Shown here piece by piece: positions 40,001-55,000 of a stretch of 64,000 nucleotides of DNA (position 1 is its first letter; each line of letters starts with the position of its first letter). The notes beneath the pieces are model-generated. The model saw only the letters and a list, made by a program, of their open reading frames with translations, was not told the DNA's origin and made no database searches. The DNA is taken from positions 18,784,917 through 18,848,916 of the forward strand of contig NC_087261.1 in the NCBI RefSeq assembly GCF_037042905.1, read 5' to 3'. This stretch comes from Lytechinus pictus (lineage: Eukaryota; Echinodermata; Echinoidea; Temnopleuroida; Toxopneustidae). The position numbers and the translations under genes were made by a program.

Positions 40001-43000
40001 CTTTGCCATTATGGCAACTAATCAAGGTTACCATGGTAGTTGCCATAATGGCAAAGTTACAACAGGGCCCCATCTTACAAAGAGTTATGATTGATCGGAT
40101 CAATCATAACTCGTTGTAAGACGGGACCCTGTTGTAACTCTTTATGAAACACCCACCAGGTGGTTCCTGCACAAATGGTAGAGGAGTTCCAGAATTTAGC
40201 AGAAAGTGAGTTAAAACCATACCTTGTTGGCAGATATAAGCATTCCTATCAGAACACCTCGCATCCTCCCACTTAAAGTCATGATCAGCACTAAGATGGA
40301 TGCACCTCTCTTTGCCGTCGGAGACGTAGCTTGCGCTGAAATCGGTAAAGACGTGCCCGATACCGTCCTTCCATCGGCAGGTGTTGTTCTTCGTCTTGAC
40401 GCAACCGACCCAGAAATGAGTGTCTGAGTAGTCTGTCATCAGCCCTTTCAGGAAACTCTGAAATGAGGTTTAAATACAGAAAACAATTATAATCTGTTAT
40501 TATAATAATTAAAGAGTGAGTGAACTGACCGACACTGCGAGCAGTCTCTCATTAATTGTGTATTATAAATAGCTAACTACAGTCTGAAAACATACCTTTT
40601 GAGATACATGTAAAACAGATAACAAATTATCCTATAATTCTATTTCTGTATGAACCAGGATAGCTGTACTATATCAGGGGTGATAGTATACAGTGCTTAG
40701 AAACATTGTATTGAACACTATACAATTGCGGCATATTGATATCATAAATAATCAAAATAATATAGATAATAACAATCACTCAACACACATCAACATCGTA
40801 AGTGCAATTACTACTCAGGGCATTAGATCCAATTAGGGGTCTTGCAAGATAATACAGGCAATCAATTTTAAATTTCTATTTGTAATTCATAATTGACCTA
40901 ATAAATCATAATTGATGATGATGATGATGATGATGATAATGATGATTATTATTATTATCATTATTAATTATTATTATTATCATTGTTTTTGTTGTTGCTG
41001 TTTTTATATTTATTATAATTATCATCATTATTATTGTCATCATTATGATAAATAGAATAGCAATCACTCAACATACCTGTGTGTGATCCCCGGGTACACC
41101 AGCGAGATGTCCATGTAGATTATTACAGTTCTCCTCGGCCTCGTGGAAGGTGCTGTTCTTGTTAGGGTATCCCTTGATGCAGCGTGAGTCATGCTTGGTC
41201 CAGCCTTCCTCACAGTCTCCCTGGTATGTATCTGAAAACAAGATGACACAATCATAAGCCTCTTTCCACGAGCAAGTCCTGACTGCCGCCACCCAGGCGG
41301 GCCAGTCCTTGCAGAACGATCTGCCCACAACGGCAGCTGAGGTTAATTCTTATTATAGGTCCCTTAACCCTAACTAGGCCGGGCTTTTTTGGCTGTTCTG
41401 TGGCCAGGGGGGGGGGGGGTTGATTCAACTCCCCCCCCCTGAGATCTCGGCACCCGATCACGCGAGCGCTGCAAAAATTTGCACGCTGGTAGTGTGCGAT
41501 GTAATCTACAAGGCTGTATGGTAAAATTTTCCATAATAATGAGATTTTATTTTATATGAATTAATTATGCTAATTTATGCATAAATCGTACTTTTTGCTC
41601 TAATTCACTAAATAAAGCTCCTAGAATGCTAATTTTTGGTAAAAATATTCTTTGTAGCATTCTTAACAATGGCAATTGAAAAAAACTTCGGTTTGGAAAT
41701 CAACTTCTTATGTATTTTATTGTTTTATGAATTTCTTATGTATTTCTTTGTTTTTCAACCTTTTGTTTTTCTTTGTTTTTTCACCAGATTTATTGCACAA
41801 CCTTTTTGAAGCATAATTATGCTAAAATTAATTGTTTTCAGCTGTTTAAAGCAAAAATAATCATATCTTTATGAATAAGATGAGAAAACTCAATTTGCAT
41901 TGACTTTGTACACAAAATCACGTTTTGGAACAATTTTTGGTCTGACATGCACTTTTTCACAATTTCAGAACCGCGTACCCGGGCGTCGCAAATTTGGTCT
42001 CAAAAGATGTGCGAGACTTGAAAGTATAAACTCTGTGAGTGGCGCGGTAAAATGTTGAGGGGGGGTTGATTCAACCCCCCCGGTCAGTTTAGGGTTAACC
42101 TGTTGGCTAATGGACCCAGAGGTTTCTGTACAAAAGCCTTTGTGAATTAAAGAATCTAGTAGCCAGTTGGTTAAAAGTGATGTAAAGTCATCATCATTCA
42201 AGCATTCAAGACTTTTTTCTTTGCAATGAGGCAACATACAAAATAATAAGGCAAATAAAAAATAAAACAATAATATCAATAAAGACATATATATAGTAAG
42301 CAAATCAATGCCATCCATAGGAGGCTAAAATCAGTACAGCATCAAAGCCCTTCATCAATCCTAGTTGTTTTTCAACAGCGCAGATCTTTGGAGACATTTC
42401 TAAGACACATCTTTCTCAACAGAAAATATTTGATAATACATTGAAATATTTCTGACCAAAAAAAAATTATACTCACATTCATCATCAATGACGGGAGCAG
42501 CCGAAACACACGTGTAATTCACATCCAAGTACTTAGCCACTCCCTCACATGGATCCGAACTAAATGCCTCCACCTCGATGGCAAACTTGCAAGAATGCTG
42601 GCCCTCGCAGTAAGTCCGAACATCCCTGATACTCTCGTCCAATGTGCAGTTTGTCGGAGCGTACCTGTCCGGGCCAGAGCAGACGGAGTTGTCGAGGGTG
42701 CGTCCGTACATCGCATCCATGATGTGGACGACCTCGTCGGCGGCAGGGCAGGAGATCTCTAGGAAGTTGCCCTCACAGGCTCGTGCATACTTCATGTAAT
42801 CTATCATATCATGGGACAAGTTTGGATGAGAGAGTGAGGCAATAATCTAGAATGGAAAACAATGTCACTTTCAATAGTTGATATTCAATCTGTTTATTGG
42901 AGGCAATCTTATAAATGCACTGGCCTGTATTCTGAAATCTGGTTTAACTTAGGCCATAGTAAAACTCTGTGCATATTGAGGGCAGCCACAAATTTCAAAA

Positions 43001-46000
43001 TTGCAATTACACTGTATATTTCCTATCTTTACTTGGCTCTTTCCTCATGTTTTAATGATGAAGAGAACTGTTTCACTAATAATTGTCTTTCAATTATGAA
43101 TGAATTGGGTGATAAATGCACTGACAAATTCAGCTTGTACTGTTAGAACCTATAAAACCACAAGTTTAGGTGAGAGAGGGTGCACCAAGTTGTATAGACG
43201 TACGAATATCACATCGAGATGAACTTGGAATTATCAAAACAAAAAATTAATATTCCTCTCTTTACTAACCAAGCTAAGAATCCTGTTTCATTTAATAGGA
43301 AAGAACATGCGTCGCAACTCGTCACGATGAGATCTAAAGATCCGGGTCTGATTCCAGACGGGGAGCGACGAGAGTCAACGCAACCCGACAACCCCCCTTT
43401 TCCCCATTCATTTTGGGTGACATCCTTTCACATTGCATCCTTTTATCTTGCAGACCCGCTAATTGGAGCGTCTCGCTTCATCGCAAATAACAATGACGGA
43501 TCGATATAACTGCTGACAACATCCAGGTTGCGTGAAGCGAATGTTCTTGCGATCTAAACCTCGCACATGTCTTTGAAATAGTGTTATCACTTCTACTGCT
43601 AATCACGCATTATATATATTATATTATTTATGCGACATCAAACTAAAAAGAGGCGTGGTACAGACTGTTGACAAGTTGCCTATCCCACTGGGTCCCTGAT
43701 CTATTTTACTTACCAACACAAGTATACGTCAGATTAAGGTGAAGATGCATGTTGGAGGTAGAGCATGGGTAACCGAGGGTACTGGTATCCGCCAACAACG
43801 AGCAGTGCGTCACGTTACTACACTCCTCGATAAAGTCCTCAATGGCGGAGTAAGAGGACGTGTCGACGGACGAACACGGCATGTCTGATGCGCTGAACGT
43901 CGACTCCTGAGGGCACACTTCCCAGTCCATGGTCCGTCCCCAATCGCTAGCCGTGATGTTGACCTTTTGGTTGTCATGGCAATGGAGGGAGACGGTGTTC
44001 TCCCCGCAGGCAAAGAGGTCCGTTGAATCTGTGAAAGTTGGGATAGGGCAGAAAATTCACGAGATTGAAAGTACATGGATAGGTCAAAGGAGAATATTGT
44101 AAGACTCCACTTATCATTTATAATACTTTGTACATGTAAATACACACATTTTATGCTTAAGATAAATCATAAAGTATTTGTATAATCATGATTGCGTACC
44201 TCGTTCGAATTCGCAGACAAACCCGATCTTATCGTCACAATCCACCGACACCCACAGCCCATCCTCTGATTTGGACAGCGCGACGCACTTCTTGTATCTC
44301 TCGTACAACGGCTCCTCCCTGGCCCATGATGTGTAAACAATAAACGTGTCGTCGATCCACCTGAACGTCTTTCCGTATCTTCTGAACCCAATGTTGTAAT
44401 CGCTCAAGTCAAAGGCCCGTACAAACTTGCGCAAGAATTTCTGTTCATCGATGCTGGTGATTGTAGCCAGGTGGGCACCTGAGAAGGGAAATGCCAAAAA
44501 AAGGACTTTTTATCAGTTTCTTTACTTCCCATTATCTATTTTAATTTTACTTTCTTTTGTTAACCAAGGGTAACCCCATCAATGAATTCATTAAACACTG
44601 TTTTGCTAGGGAGCCCTGCACAAGAATGAACATAAATATAAAAGTTACAAACAATGATTACAAATTGAACAGCTGAAACAACTTGAACCAAATCAATCAT
44701 ATTCATCATGAAAACAGATCTGCAAGATGTATTACCATGAACAAATCTACACACATAATGTATATTGTACATATTATTATTATCATAATGTATTCCCTTA
44801 TTCTCATTCATTTTTCAAAGAAATCTTGAGTAGTAATTTATACAAACATTGAGAGCAATTAGTATTTCTTGGCAAATGCTACAATCAATGTCAATATCAA
44901 TATTATGATGATGTCATAGTCTTGCATACATACCTTGGTTTGTACAAGTAGTCTTTGCAGCCTGGCGTGACTTGGCCTCGGTATAAACCTTGTAACACGA
45001 GGTCTGGAAGAAAGACCATCCTTCGGGGCACACAGTGTCAACTAACGAATACAAAATAACATTTCAGGATTGTGAATTTAAAGTAACAAATCTTGATTCA
45101 ATTGAAAAATTTAATTTGTGAAATAGTAATTGGTTTAGTATAAAGTTGATCAAATTCCATTAAAGCAGGTGTCCCAGAAAAGAGGATATTAAGTACTTTG
45201 TCATAAAAAGTTTGAATTAGATATTTATTGCTTACCTATCAAATTCAATGATCTTAGAATTATTTTCTTCTATGATAAAACATTTTAAACATTTATAATT
45301 TGCAATGGATTCACGTTAAGACATTTTATAAGAGTTACAATATAATGGAGGAGACAACTCTCAAATCGCAGCTTGTAGCGAGTGCACCATAGAATATAAA
45401 GACAATAGAGACATGATACTGAAAATGACTGGGTACAGTACAAAGTACAGTACATAACAACAAAACACAACAAAAACCAGGGCAACTTATACGTAATATG
45501 TCCAATAAAACAGTTAATTAATTAATCGTCAAGCAATTAACCCATACTGAAACAATATAGGAAATTCCCACAATCTCGGGACCGGACATATGAAGATTTT
45601 TCTCAAGCCTAGTCTTAGAGCAATATACAGATGTTGCATTTCTGATATCATTAGAAAATGCCTTAATAACTATGCAAGCACAATTGAACATTCATGTAAA
45701 GTGGAATCTAGCAGGGATATACTGTACTCCTCGATACATACAGGAACATACCAGCTCCATTGCTAAAGTCAGGGAAACTACAGATTCTGCTGCAGTGGAG
45801 TGCTTAGAAACTTCAGATAAAACCAGTGCTACATAAATGAGCTAGTTTCCATATTATTGAAGTGAACTTACCTCTAGCAGTACACCCATACAGCTCCATT
45901 CTAAGACCCACAGAACCGGTGGTGTTGAATTCTGATTTGATGCGCAGGTAACGGAGATCAAGGGGTCGAGTGTCATCATTGAGGTCATCGGTCAACTCAT

Positions 46001-49000
46001 GAAGGACAACCATGTCTCCATTGGTAGGGCCGTCTAGAATCTGTAAGGGGATAAGATGAATGAATGTATCAATCAATCAATCAATCAATCTATGTATCAA
46101 TGAAAGAATGAAGCTGTGAGTGATGAATAAATCATGCATGGATAAATTAAGGATGGATGGATGGATGGATGGATGGATGGATGGATGGATGGATGGATGG
46201 ATCAATTGATGAATGAAAGAATGAAGGGATGAATGAAAGAATGAAAGGAAACAGAATGAATGAATGGATGGATGAGTGAGTGAATCATCTATTTGGCCCA
46301 TGTCATTACAGAAAAATACCAAGCAACCTTGGTTTTCAGAGTGCACATTACAAAGCAATCTAATCAGAGCTATAATCCCAATTCCTCCTTACCGTCACAT
46401 CCTCGCTTCCCTTCTTCCTCATGGGCTTCCAGTCCGCTGCGTCCTCACTGAACCAGAGACTGAAGCGATCGAAGGTCGCGTTGGTCCCGTTCTCCAGAAG
46501 CACACCCTGCAGAGCAAGACCAGACAGCGTGATCCTGTAACCAAAGTCAAGCTGGAAGAACTGATCGATGGAGGAGTAGTTGGCATCGGTGTCCTGGTCA
46601 GCAGAGACCCATCCCTGGAGGCCTGATCCTGGGAGAGCGGGGTTGTGGAGACGGGCGTACTCCGGGAGGAAGCTGGCGTTGGTCGACGAGGGGTAGACGG
46701 AGCTGGCGGAGAACGCTTCGGTTTGGTTGAAGGTGTGGTCGGCAAAGCCAAATGGTGAGAAGCAAACTGTGAGGGAACAAAAGCAGACAGGTCATTTCTT
46801 TGTGGGTGTTACAGGGCTTAAATTAATCAAAGGCATCGGAGGAATGCCTGGGGATGCCCTGTTGACTGGTCTTGGTGTCCTTCTCGTTGGCCTTGGGAGG
46901 TTTAGGGCTGCCAACATTGGATGACTAGTGAGATTGAGGCTACCCATAGGCCAATGATATAATTTAAGGGTCAAAATGATTGAGATCAATAGAAATGCAT
47001 GCAAATAAAACAAACTTTAAGACTAAGGAAGGACCAAAATGAGTGAGTCTTACTCTCTCTAAGAGTGAGAGCTGGCAGCCCTGCCAATTGTTTCCTTTTT
47101 CTACTGCTACCAAAAAACGTTCCCTATAAAATAATCAAGGCTTGCTTTAATCAATATCTGTGATTACTGTAATTCCATGACAATTCCCAACAGGACTCAA
47201 GGGTTGTCTCTGGGGAATTATCTACCCAGTCCCCTGCTTCCTCATTGAACTAGAGGCTGAAGCGGTCAAAGGTTGCACCAGTCCTTCTCTCCAGCAGAGG
47301 TCCTCAAAGAAAAATGTTCATGGAAGGTTGCCAAATGTCAAACCCAAATAGGTGCTTGCAGAGTAACTTGACCGTCATGAATATCACAATCAGCGTGTTT
47401 CTACAGAGAATCGTTAAAAATGGTTTATCTGTACTGGAATCGAAAGACCGTATCACCCTTAAACCAACCTGTTTCTACAGAGCGAATAATCTCATTAACT
47501 TACACTCCGCGTCGCAAATAAACGGATTAACACGGCAATAACCTCCTTCCAGAGGTGATTATGAGAAACCGTATTTTGCGCAATGTGGATTATCAATCAA
47601 CCGCATCACGTCTGTTTCTACAGGGAAGTTTTCCAGAATTCTGGATACTTACGCGGTAATACCGTCTAAGGATTCTCCATTGAAACACGCTGAATAGCGA
47701 TATCATGCTACCTTACCTGTTGAGGCAGGAGCACTGTCCTGGTCAACTATAGCCGAACAAGTGTAAATCTCTACATCGTCCCTCATACTATTCTCAATGG
47801 CCAGTGGCACTACCTTCAGATACCGTGCATGGAAGGGATTCCTGAAAACATTGGTGGCGGTGTTGGTGCTGTCAGAGTTCCCAATGAAGTCCTGTCACAA
47901 CAGAGAGAGCCAAAATGAATAATTTACCGTCAAATAATGACTTCAAATTTTCCTCAATCATATAGAAGACTGAAATTTGAAAATGTCATTAAATCTATGG
48001 TTTTGAAAGTGTTCAAAACTTGTACAAACAAAAAAATCACGTTGGATTTCAAATTCAAATTCAGATTTGAAAATTTGAAAAGTTAAAACTGTAATTTCTG
48101 AAATTGAGATTTGAATATGAGAGAAGATTTCAAAATGGACATATTAAAAGCTAACAGATCTAAAAAGCTTAAAATTGAAAATAAAAAATTGAAAACTGGA
48201 AATTGAAAATCAAATATTGAGAATGAAAAATTAAAGTCACCTTTCTTTTGCCATCCTCCACATAAAGCACCCAATCAAAGTTATTGTGGCTGAAGTAGAC
48301 GTAGTACTCTTTTATCCAGTCGTTACCCGTTGCATCCGTGTTAATCTGAGTGACCCTTTGAAGTGACCCAAGGTCAACACTGACGTACTCCGGGTCAGCT
48401 GATGTGACCTGCGATGTGGTGGCAACAGCCTTTGCATCATTGCAAGCTGAGAAGAAAAAGCAGTAATTAAAAATGATAAAATTTAAAATCTGAAAAAAAA
48501 ACACTGAAAGTAATATTGCTTTTACACTGCTCATTTCCATTAAATAAATTTTAATTAAATTCATAGCAAACACTAATTCTGTAAAAAAAATTACTTTGGT
48601 AATGGATCATGATTAATGATTGAATCATCAAATCTATGCCCGGACTTTAAATCATTAATAGCAATTTAGTTTTAATAAACATTAACCTTGCTTTCAAAAG
48701 AAATAAAGTTTATTATATCTTGTTAAATGTAAATTTAATTGATTTACATAATCATGTAAATTTCTTTATCAGAAACATTAGTATATTGTGCTAAGCACCA
48801 ATGAACTTCAAATTTTCTGTTCAGGGATAATAAAGTTTTTGATTCAATTCGATTGATTTCTTACTTGGGACGTTAAAACAGCCGTACACTTCAGCTCTCA
48901 AGCATGGTCCACCACCTTCCCATGCTACAGGAATGATACGAAGACCCGCCACACCGGTCTGAACATTAGGTAATGTTGAACGAACGATCGTTGACTTGTC

Positions 49001-52000
49001 AATGTTACCGTAGAATGTCTGTCATGAAAAACATTTTGAAAGGTTAGATATCTTAGATTGAAGACAGTTAGTGGTATATTTTGGTTTACTTTTGGAAAAA
49101 AACCAGAAAGGTCTTAATATACAAAGGGTGAACATTACAATGGTGTGAATGTTAGTAAACATAATGGTTTTTTTTTTTTTTTTTGTATTGCAAAGCTTTG
49201 CAAGTCTATTTTTACAATAAGTAAGATGTTTTGCTTTGTGAGAATAGATTGATCTTAGGCATTAAAAATATCTTTGCAAACTGTTTTGCAATATTTTACA
49301 AACTCTGACAATCCTTGACAAAGCTAAGAAATTACATGTATGTTACTACTGTATGATCATTATTACTGAAACCTTATTCATTGATCTTGAACTAACCTCC
49401 CACTCTCCATCTACTTCATACTTGTACCAATCAACTCCATTCGGGCTCACAGTCAAATTATAGTACGTCACCCATCGTTCAATAGTTCCCCCACCCTGAA
49501 TGCCGATCATAGACAGATCAATAGGAGTAGGGAAGTCTATCTGTAGCCAGTAGTCGCTGTAGTTGTAGGAGCTATTCGTGATGCCGTACGTCAGCTCGTA
49601 GTCGGTGGCGTTGAAGTCTGGAATGCCTTCCCAACAGAGAGCGCCTGTCCAAGAGAGGTTTAAATGATTCCAAATCATAGAAAAAATATCAAGTTTTGGT
49701 CATTTGGTAATAAAGAATAATTCTATATACTGCAAAATGGCTGAATGGGCAGAGCAAATACACCTCATTTTTCCTGGAATTTAAGTAGAATTGTGACGAG
49801 GAAACGAGATCCCTGTTTCAATATGTTTTGGATAATGTAAATAAAAATAAAAATGTAATGACTTTAGAACAAAAGTGTCAAACCAGAATATTCTTCAGAG
49901 TTTGAATGAGAAGAGACTATATGAAATACTACATACATTTTAGAAATGAAGAGAAAGGAATAATTAATGTAAATCACAAATATATACATGTACACCTGTA
50001 TGTAGCAAAAGCAATCAAACAAAAAAGGGGGAAATCCTCAAGGAATAATAAAATATAGCATGAAATCTAAGAATGCACAGCTCTAATAGGAATATGATAT
50101 ATTGTCTTTTAGAGATAAAAAAATACATAAGGAAAGAAAGGGAAGACAGGAGCAATTTATCACTCCATTCAAAGGACTATAACTTTATACATGTATGTGT
50201 CAAAAGAGGGGAGGGGCTTCAATAGAAGAGTAAATGCCCTTTCAATGGATAATGCAATGAGCAAGGGGTCTTGATCTGTCTGTGCATAAATTATATTTTG
50301 TTAGGCATACTTGAATCCCAAGAGTTAAAAATAATAATCATAACAAAACAGCACTCAAACCAGTCGGTCTTTAAGAGACAATGAAGAAAATCTTTGTCAT
50401 ATTCACCTGAGCCAGTGTTTTCAAGTCGAGCATGAATGGCAAGGTTGGAATTGTTGTATCTCTCGTTGGAAGCACTGATCTGAGCATCGGATATTCTACC
50501 GTCATACATTCCAATGGGCTCATAGCAATCTGAAAATCAATTAAAATATAATTTAAAAAAAATAGTGATTAAATAATTAAAACAAAGAGCGTCTGAGCAG
50601 TAAAGAAATTTATTTTGTATATATGTTTTTTGTTCAGTGACAATTAGTGTATGTCTTTAGAAGTGTAACAAACACAATAAGAAGAAATGATATTGAAATT
50701 CATCAAATAATTATGGAATGAATGGATGGATGGATGGATGGATGAATGAATGATGATGAAAAATGAATGGATGGATGGATGGGTGGGTGGATGAATGAAT
50801 GGACGAATGAACAAATGAATGAATGAATGAATGAAAAAACAAATGAATCAATGCATCAATGAATTGATAGATAACTTGAGGAATGAATGAGCAAATGAAT
50901 AAATAAATCAATGAATAAATGAATGAATAAATCAATGAATATAGAAATTCATCCATACATACCCCCACAAGACCCAGCTGCATCGCAGGCCTGAAACTCC
51001 TCAGTATACCCGGGGTTTGCACACCCCGCCCCTCCATACTGGGGCTCGGGGTTAGAGCAAGTCCTAGTCCTATGCTTGATGCCGTCAGTACCGCAGCTGA
51101 TGGAACAATCTATGCTAGACCAGCTGACCCAGTCGGTCCATTGCCCATCAACTTTTATTCGAAGTGAAAGAGGGAACAAGGAAAAAACATATTTGAAAAA
51201 TTGAAATTATACGGATTCTGACATCATCTAAGTTGAACAAGTACCAATCAGATATGCATGTACATTATTATGCTTGCAAAATTAGGGTTAGTAATTTTTA
51301 AGCAGAATTATTATACTTTAAAACCAAGTTGATAGGCTGGTGTGTCTTTGTCATGACTGCAGTTATGCTCATCATACTACAAAGTTAACACTTTGAAAGT
51401 ATAAGAACAGTCTATATCAACTACATGTATGTACACTTGCCATTAAACTTACCTACTTCTTACAGTATGTACAATATTACAATTAACTCACTCCCTACTC
51501 ATTTCTGTAATTCCCAGTGGTTTTGTACATGAACCAATCGATTAAACAGGCTATAGGTTTACACCTTCTTTTTCAGCCAATAACATTATTCATCAAGGAC
51601 TTAAGCTTGACTTAAAGAAAAGTCTTACCAAATGTGAATTTTACGCACCAAATCTAGATATACATGTATCAGCATTGTGAAAAGTATTGTGATATATTTA
51701 AAAAAATCTAGATTATACGTATATAGAGACTTGTTCCGAGACTGTCAAAACAGCCCAAACCTCTGAAGTTGAAAAAAGAGCCTAAAATAGATGCTATTGG
51801 GTTTTAAAAAAAGTAATTTAGACTTGAGGGCAGAAAATTGCCCTGAAGATAACATACTCATTTTGTTTCCATAACTAATTTGGAAAATCTAACGATGACT
51901 CACTTGGACAAGGCTGTGTGTTGCATGACCTGGTCTCATCTGCATTCTCGTCGGAGGGGCAGTCAGCGCCCCCATAGGCGGGGCTGGGGCTGGTACAGGT

Positions 52001-55000
52001 GCGGTTCCTGGTTTCCCAAGATCCCCCGCAGGTGACCGGACACGACGTCCAGGATGACCACTCGGTCCATTCGCCATCGCCTGTGAAAGATGATTTAAAC
52101 AAAATTAAAACACAGTGAATCTGTGTTTAAGACCACCAAAGAGAAACATGATCATGATAATAATGCCTTATAAGATGATAAGCTAAATCCTATTAAAATG
52201 ATCTCTCCCACTGCGTCGAGTAAGTATTGTTCCAAAGGTACCGAATGAATGTAATTCTTCCCAATATCCTCAATGATGCATATCATTATCTATTAATGCC
52301 CTTACCGATATACTTTCTTTGCGTAATGAACAGTTTTCTTTGCACGTCACCAATGAATCAATATATCAATGGTATAGACAGAAATAATGATAATACATGT
52401 ACCAACATTTATAATTTTTTTTATAAAAAACATGACCTCAACTACAAATGGCAATTGCAATACACTTAATACTTTGTCAATGCACCATTAGACCAACAAT
52501 TCGAAATGAAATTGACACTGAAAGCGTGAAAGAATGTTATTGTTATTGGTTTTTTACACTGATACTTACGTGGGTTGAATATACCAAACAGGTCTACCCG
52601 CATAGCAATGCTACCGTTGTAGTCAAGGGGATAGAATCGGACGTTGGTGATGTTGGCTACCATGGGGTCCAGCTCATTGTACACTGCTGTTGTTTCATCA
52701 AAGTTTCCTTGGAAAATCTACAAGTAACAGAATTCAGATCATCAATTTAACCCTTTAGCGCGCTGATGTTGCAATTTTGCACATTCATACAATTAAATTA
52801 AAAAATTGTAATAATTAGTTTTCTCCCCTACATGTACATGTATCTTCAAATTAGATAAGCTACATGTAATAAAAGGCAGTTCTTGGATAACGTCTATATA
52901 ATAATAATAAGTATCAATGGTGCAATATGGATATCTTGAATTAAAGAAAATAACATGGAAACAATTGTCATTATCATCCCCCAAAAATTAATTCAGCATG
53001 CAAAGGGTTAATATGGTGAGCTTAATTATCATAAGACTAAATAGAGGTTGAAATGAAAACTGTGCTTTTCAATGTGCAAGTTAAGCTTTCTAAGAGTTCT
53101 AACATCCCATAAAATATGGTAAATTGCCGATAGGTTGCTGCTAGGTCTACACCGGGTGAGTGTTTCATAAAGCTGTTCGTAAGTTAAGAGCGACTTTAAG
53201 AACGACTGGTGATCCTTTCTTATGGCAAATGGTATATTCATCAGCGATGGTTTTGCACGTAAGGATCACCAGTCGTTCTTAAAGGCGCTCTTAACTTACG
53301 AACAGCTTTATGAAACAGCCCCCCGGCTTACCTTTTATTGGTCTCATCCCACATGGTCTAATCCAAGATTGTCTACAACCAATGTATCTGCAAGCCATTT
53401 AGCCTACTTTTTTTTTGTCTATACATGTATTTCCGATAAGGCCATAACCATTCATTTAATATCCATGTTTCTAACACAACCCATCCTGCATCATTAGATG
53501 AACTCTTCATGAAACAAATTTCAGTCTGGCATAGTAATTAAATATTAAGTAGATAAAATGGAAGTTAGACCAACGGGGTATTGTACTAAATGACAAAATG
53601 GGTCTCAGATCACATGTACATGTAGTGTAGACCAAATAACAATTACATGTACACCAAACTAAAAGTAGACTGAATGGGCTAAACAATGTGGTATACTATC
53701 TAAAAAGTACACCATCTGCTTAATATTTGCAATTGGTTGTTAGGTGTTGCTAATACCTCAGTCATATTTACTCTACAGCGGCCGTACGGCGAGTCAAAAA
53801 CAGCCATATTATTCATTTTTATTCAATCCACCTACATATGTTGCTGGTACAAAACATGTTAAAACGCCTGATTTCGACTCGCCGTACGGCTGCCGTATGG
53901 TAAATGTGACTGAGGCATTAGGGTCAAATCTTTGACCACAAGCATGCAAAACCTTACCTTGGGGGAGCCATTCTCCTTGTATTTCTTCCAGTTAGTATCG
54001 TTAGCCCTGTAAGAAATGTAGTAGGTTTCAACCCAGCTCTTGGAGCTGTCCGAGCTGAGTCGGCCCTCTGTCCCCAATCGCTTCAGATTGAAATCGTCTG
54101 GAAACATGATCTCCAAATAAGGTTCTGATAAGAAAAGAGAATCAGGGATTTATGAAACACTATGTATCCCATAATCTAAATGTTCATGTAATTGTCATCA
54201 ATCTTCATCATCATCATTTCATTATCAATTACCAACACCATCGTTCATTATCATCATCACCATCACCACCATCATCATCATCACCGTCGTCATCATCTTC
54301 CTCATCATCATCATCAGCATCTACATGTACAATTTCATCATCCATAACCACTGTCGACTCATCATTGTCATCATTATGATGATGATGATGAAGATGATGA
54401 TGACGATGATGATCATCGTCACCATTATCATCATCATCATCAACATCATCATCCTCATCATCATTGTAATTTTTAACTTACTGCTATCATCATCACTGGG
54501 TGTCCATGCTGCATCGGTGTCCGATGCACCAAGCCTAGCATTGGCAGGTCCTAAAGCTGAACTGCTTTTAGACGACGCAGTTAGCCAGACGTCCGAGTTA
54601 CTGGTGTCCGAGACCCCCAATGAGTAGTCAGTATTACCTGAACAGTGAATTCAACGTAGGATGAAGAAAATTCACTAAAATGCAACTTCACAAACATATT
54701 CCCCATCAAACCTTAGGTTCAGAACACAATTTTCAATGTAAACCTAGTTTAAGCACATAATCAAAAGTCAGCACCATGATTTTTTTATGCAGGCATCCTG
54801 CAAGTAATTGTTCATTGCTTAACCTCACACTTCATTATATGAACAACTCGAGACGTGGAAGAGCCGCAATGATAGACTATGTAGCGTATTTATAGTGAGA
54901 TTACAGGATAACATAAAAGGTTAGGCAATCATGTTCCTGACTTCTTCTGGATCAAACAAAAGTCAAATAGTATTTTCTGTAGGATGTGAAAGTCATTGTA

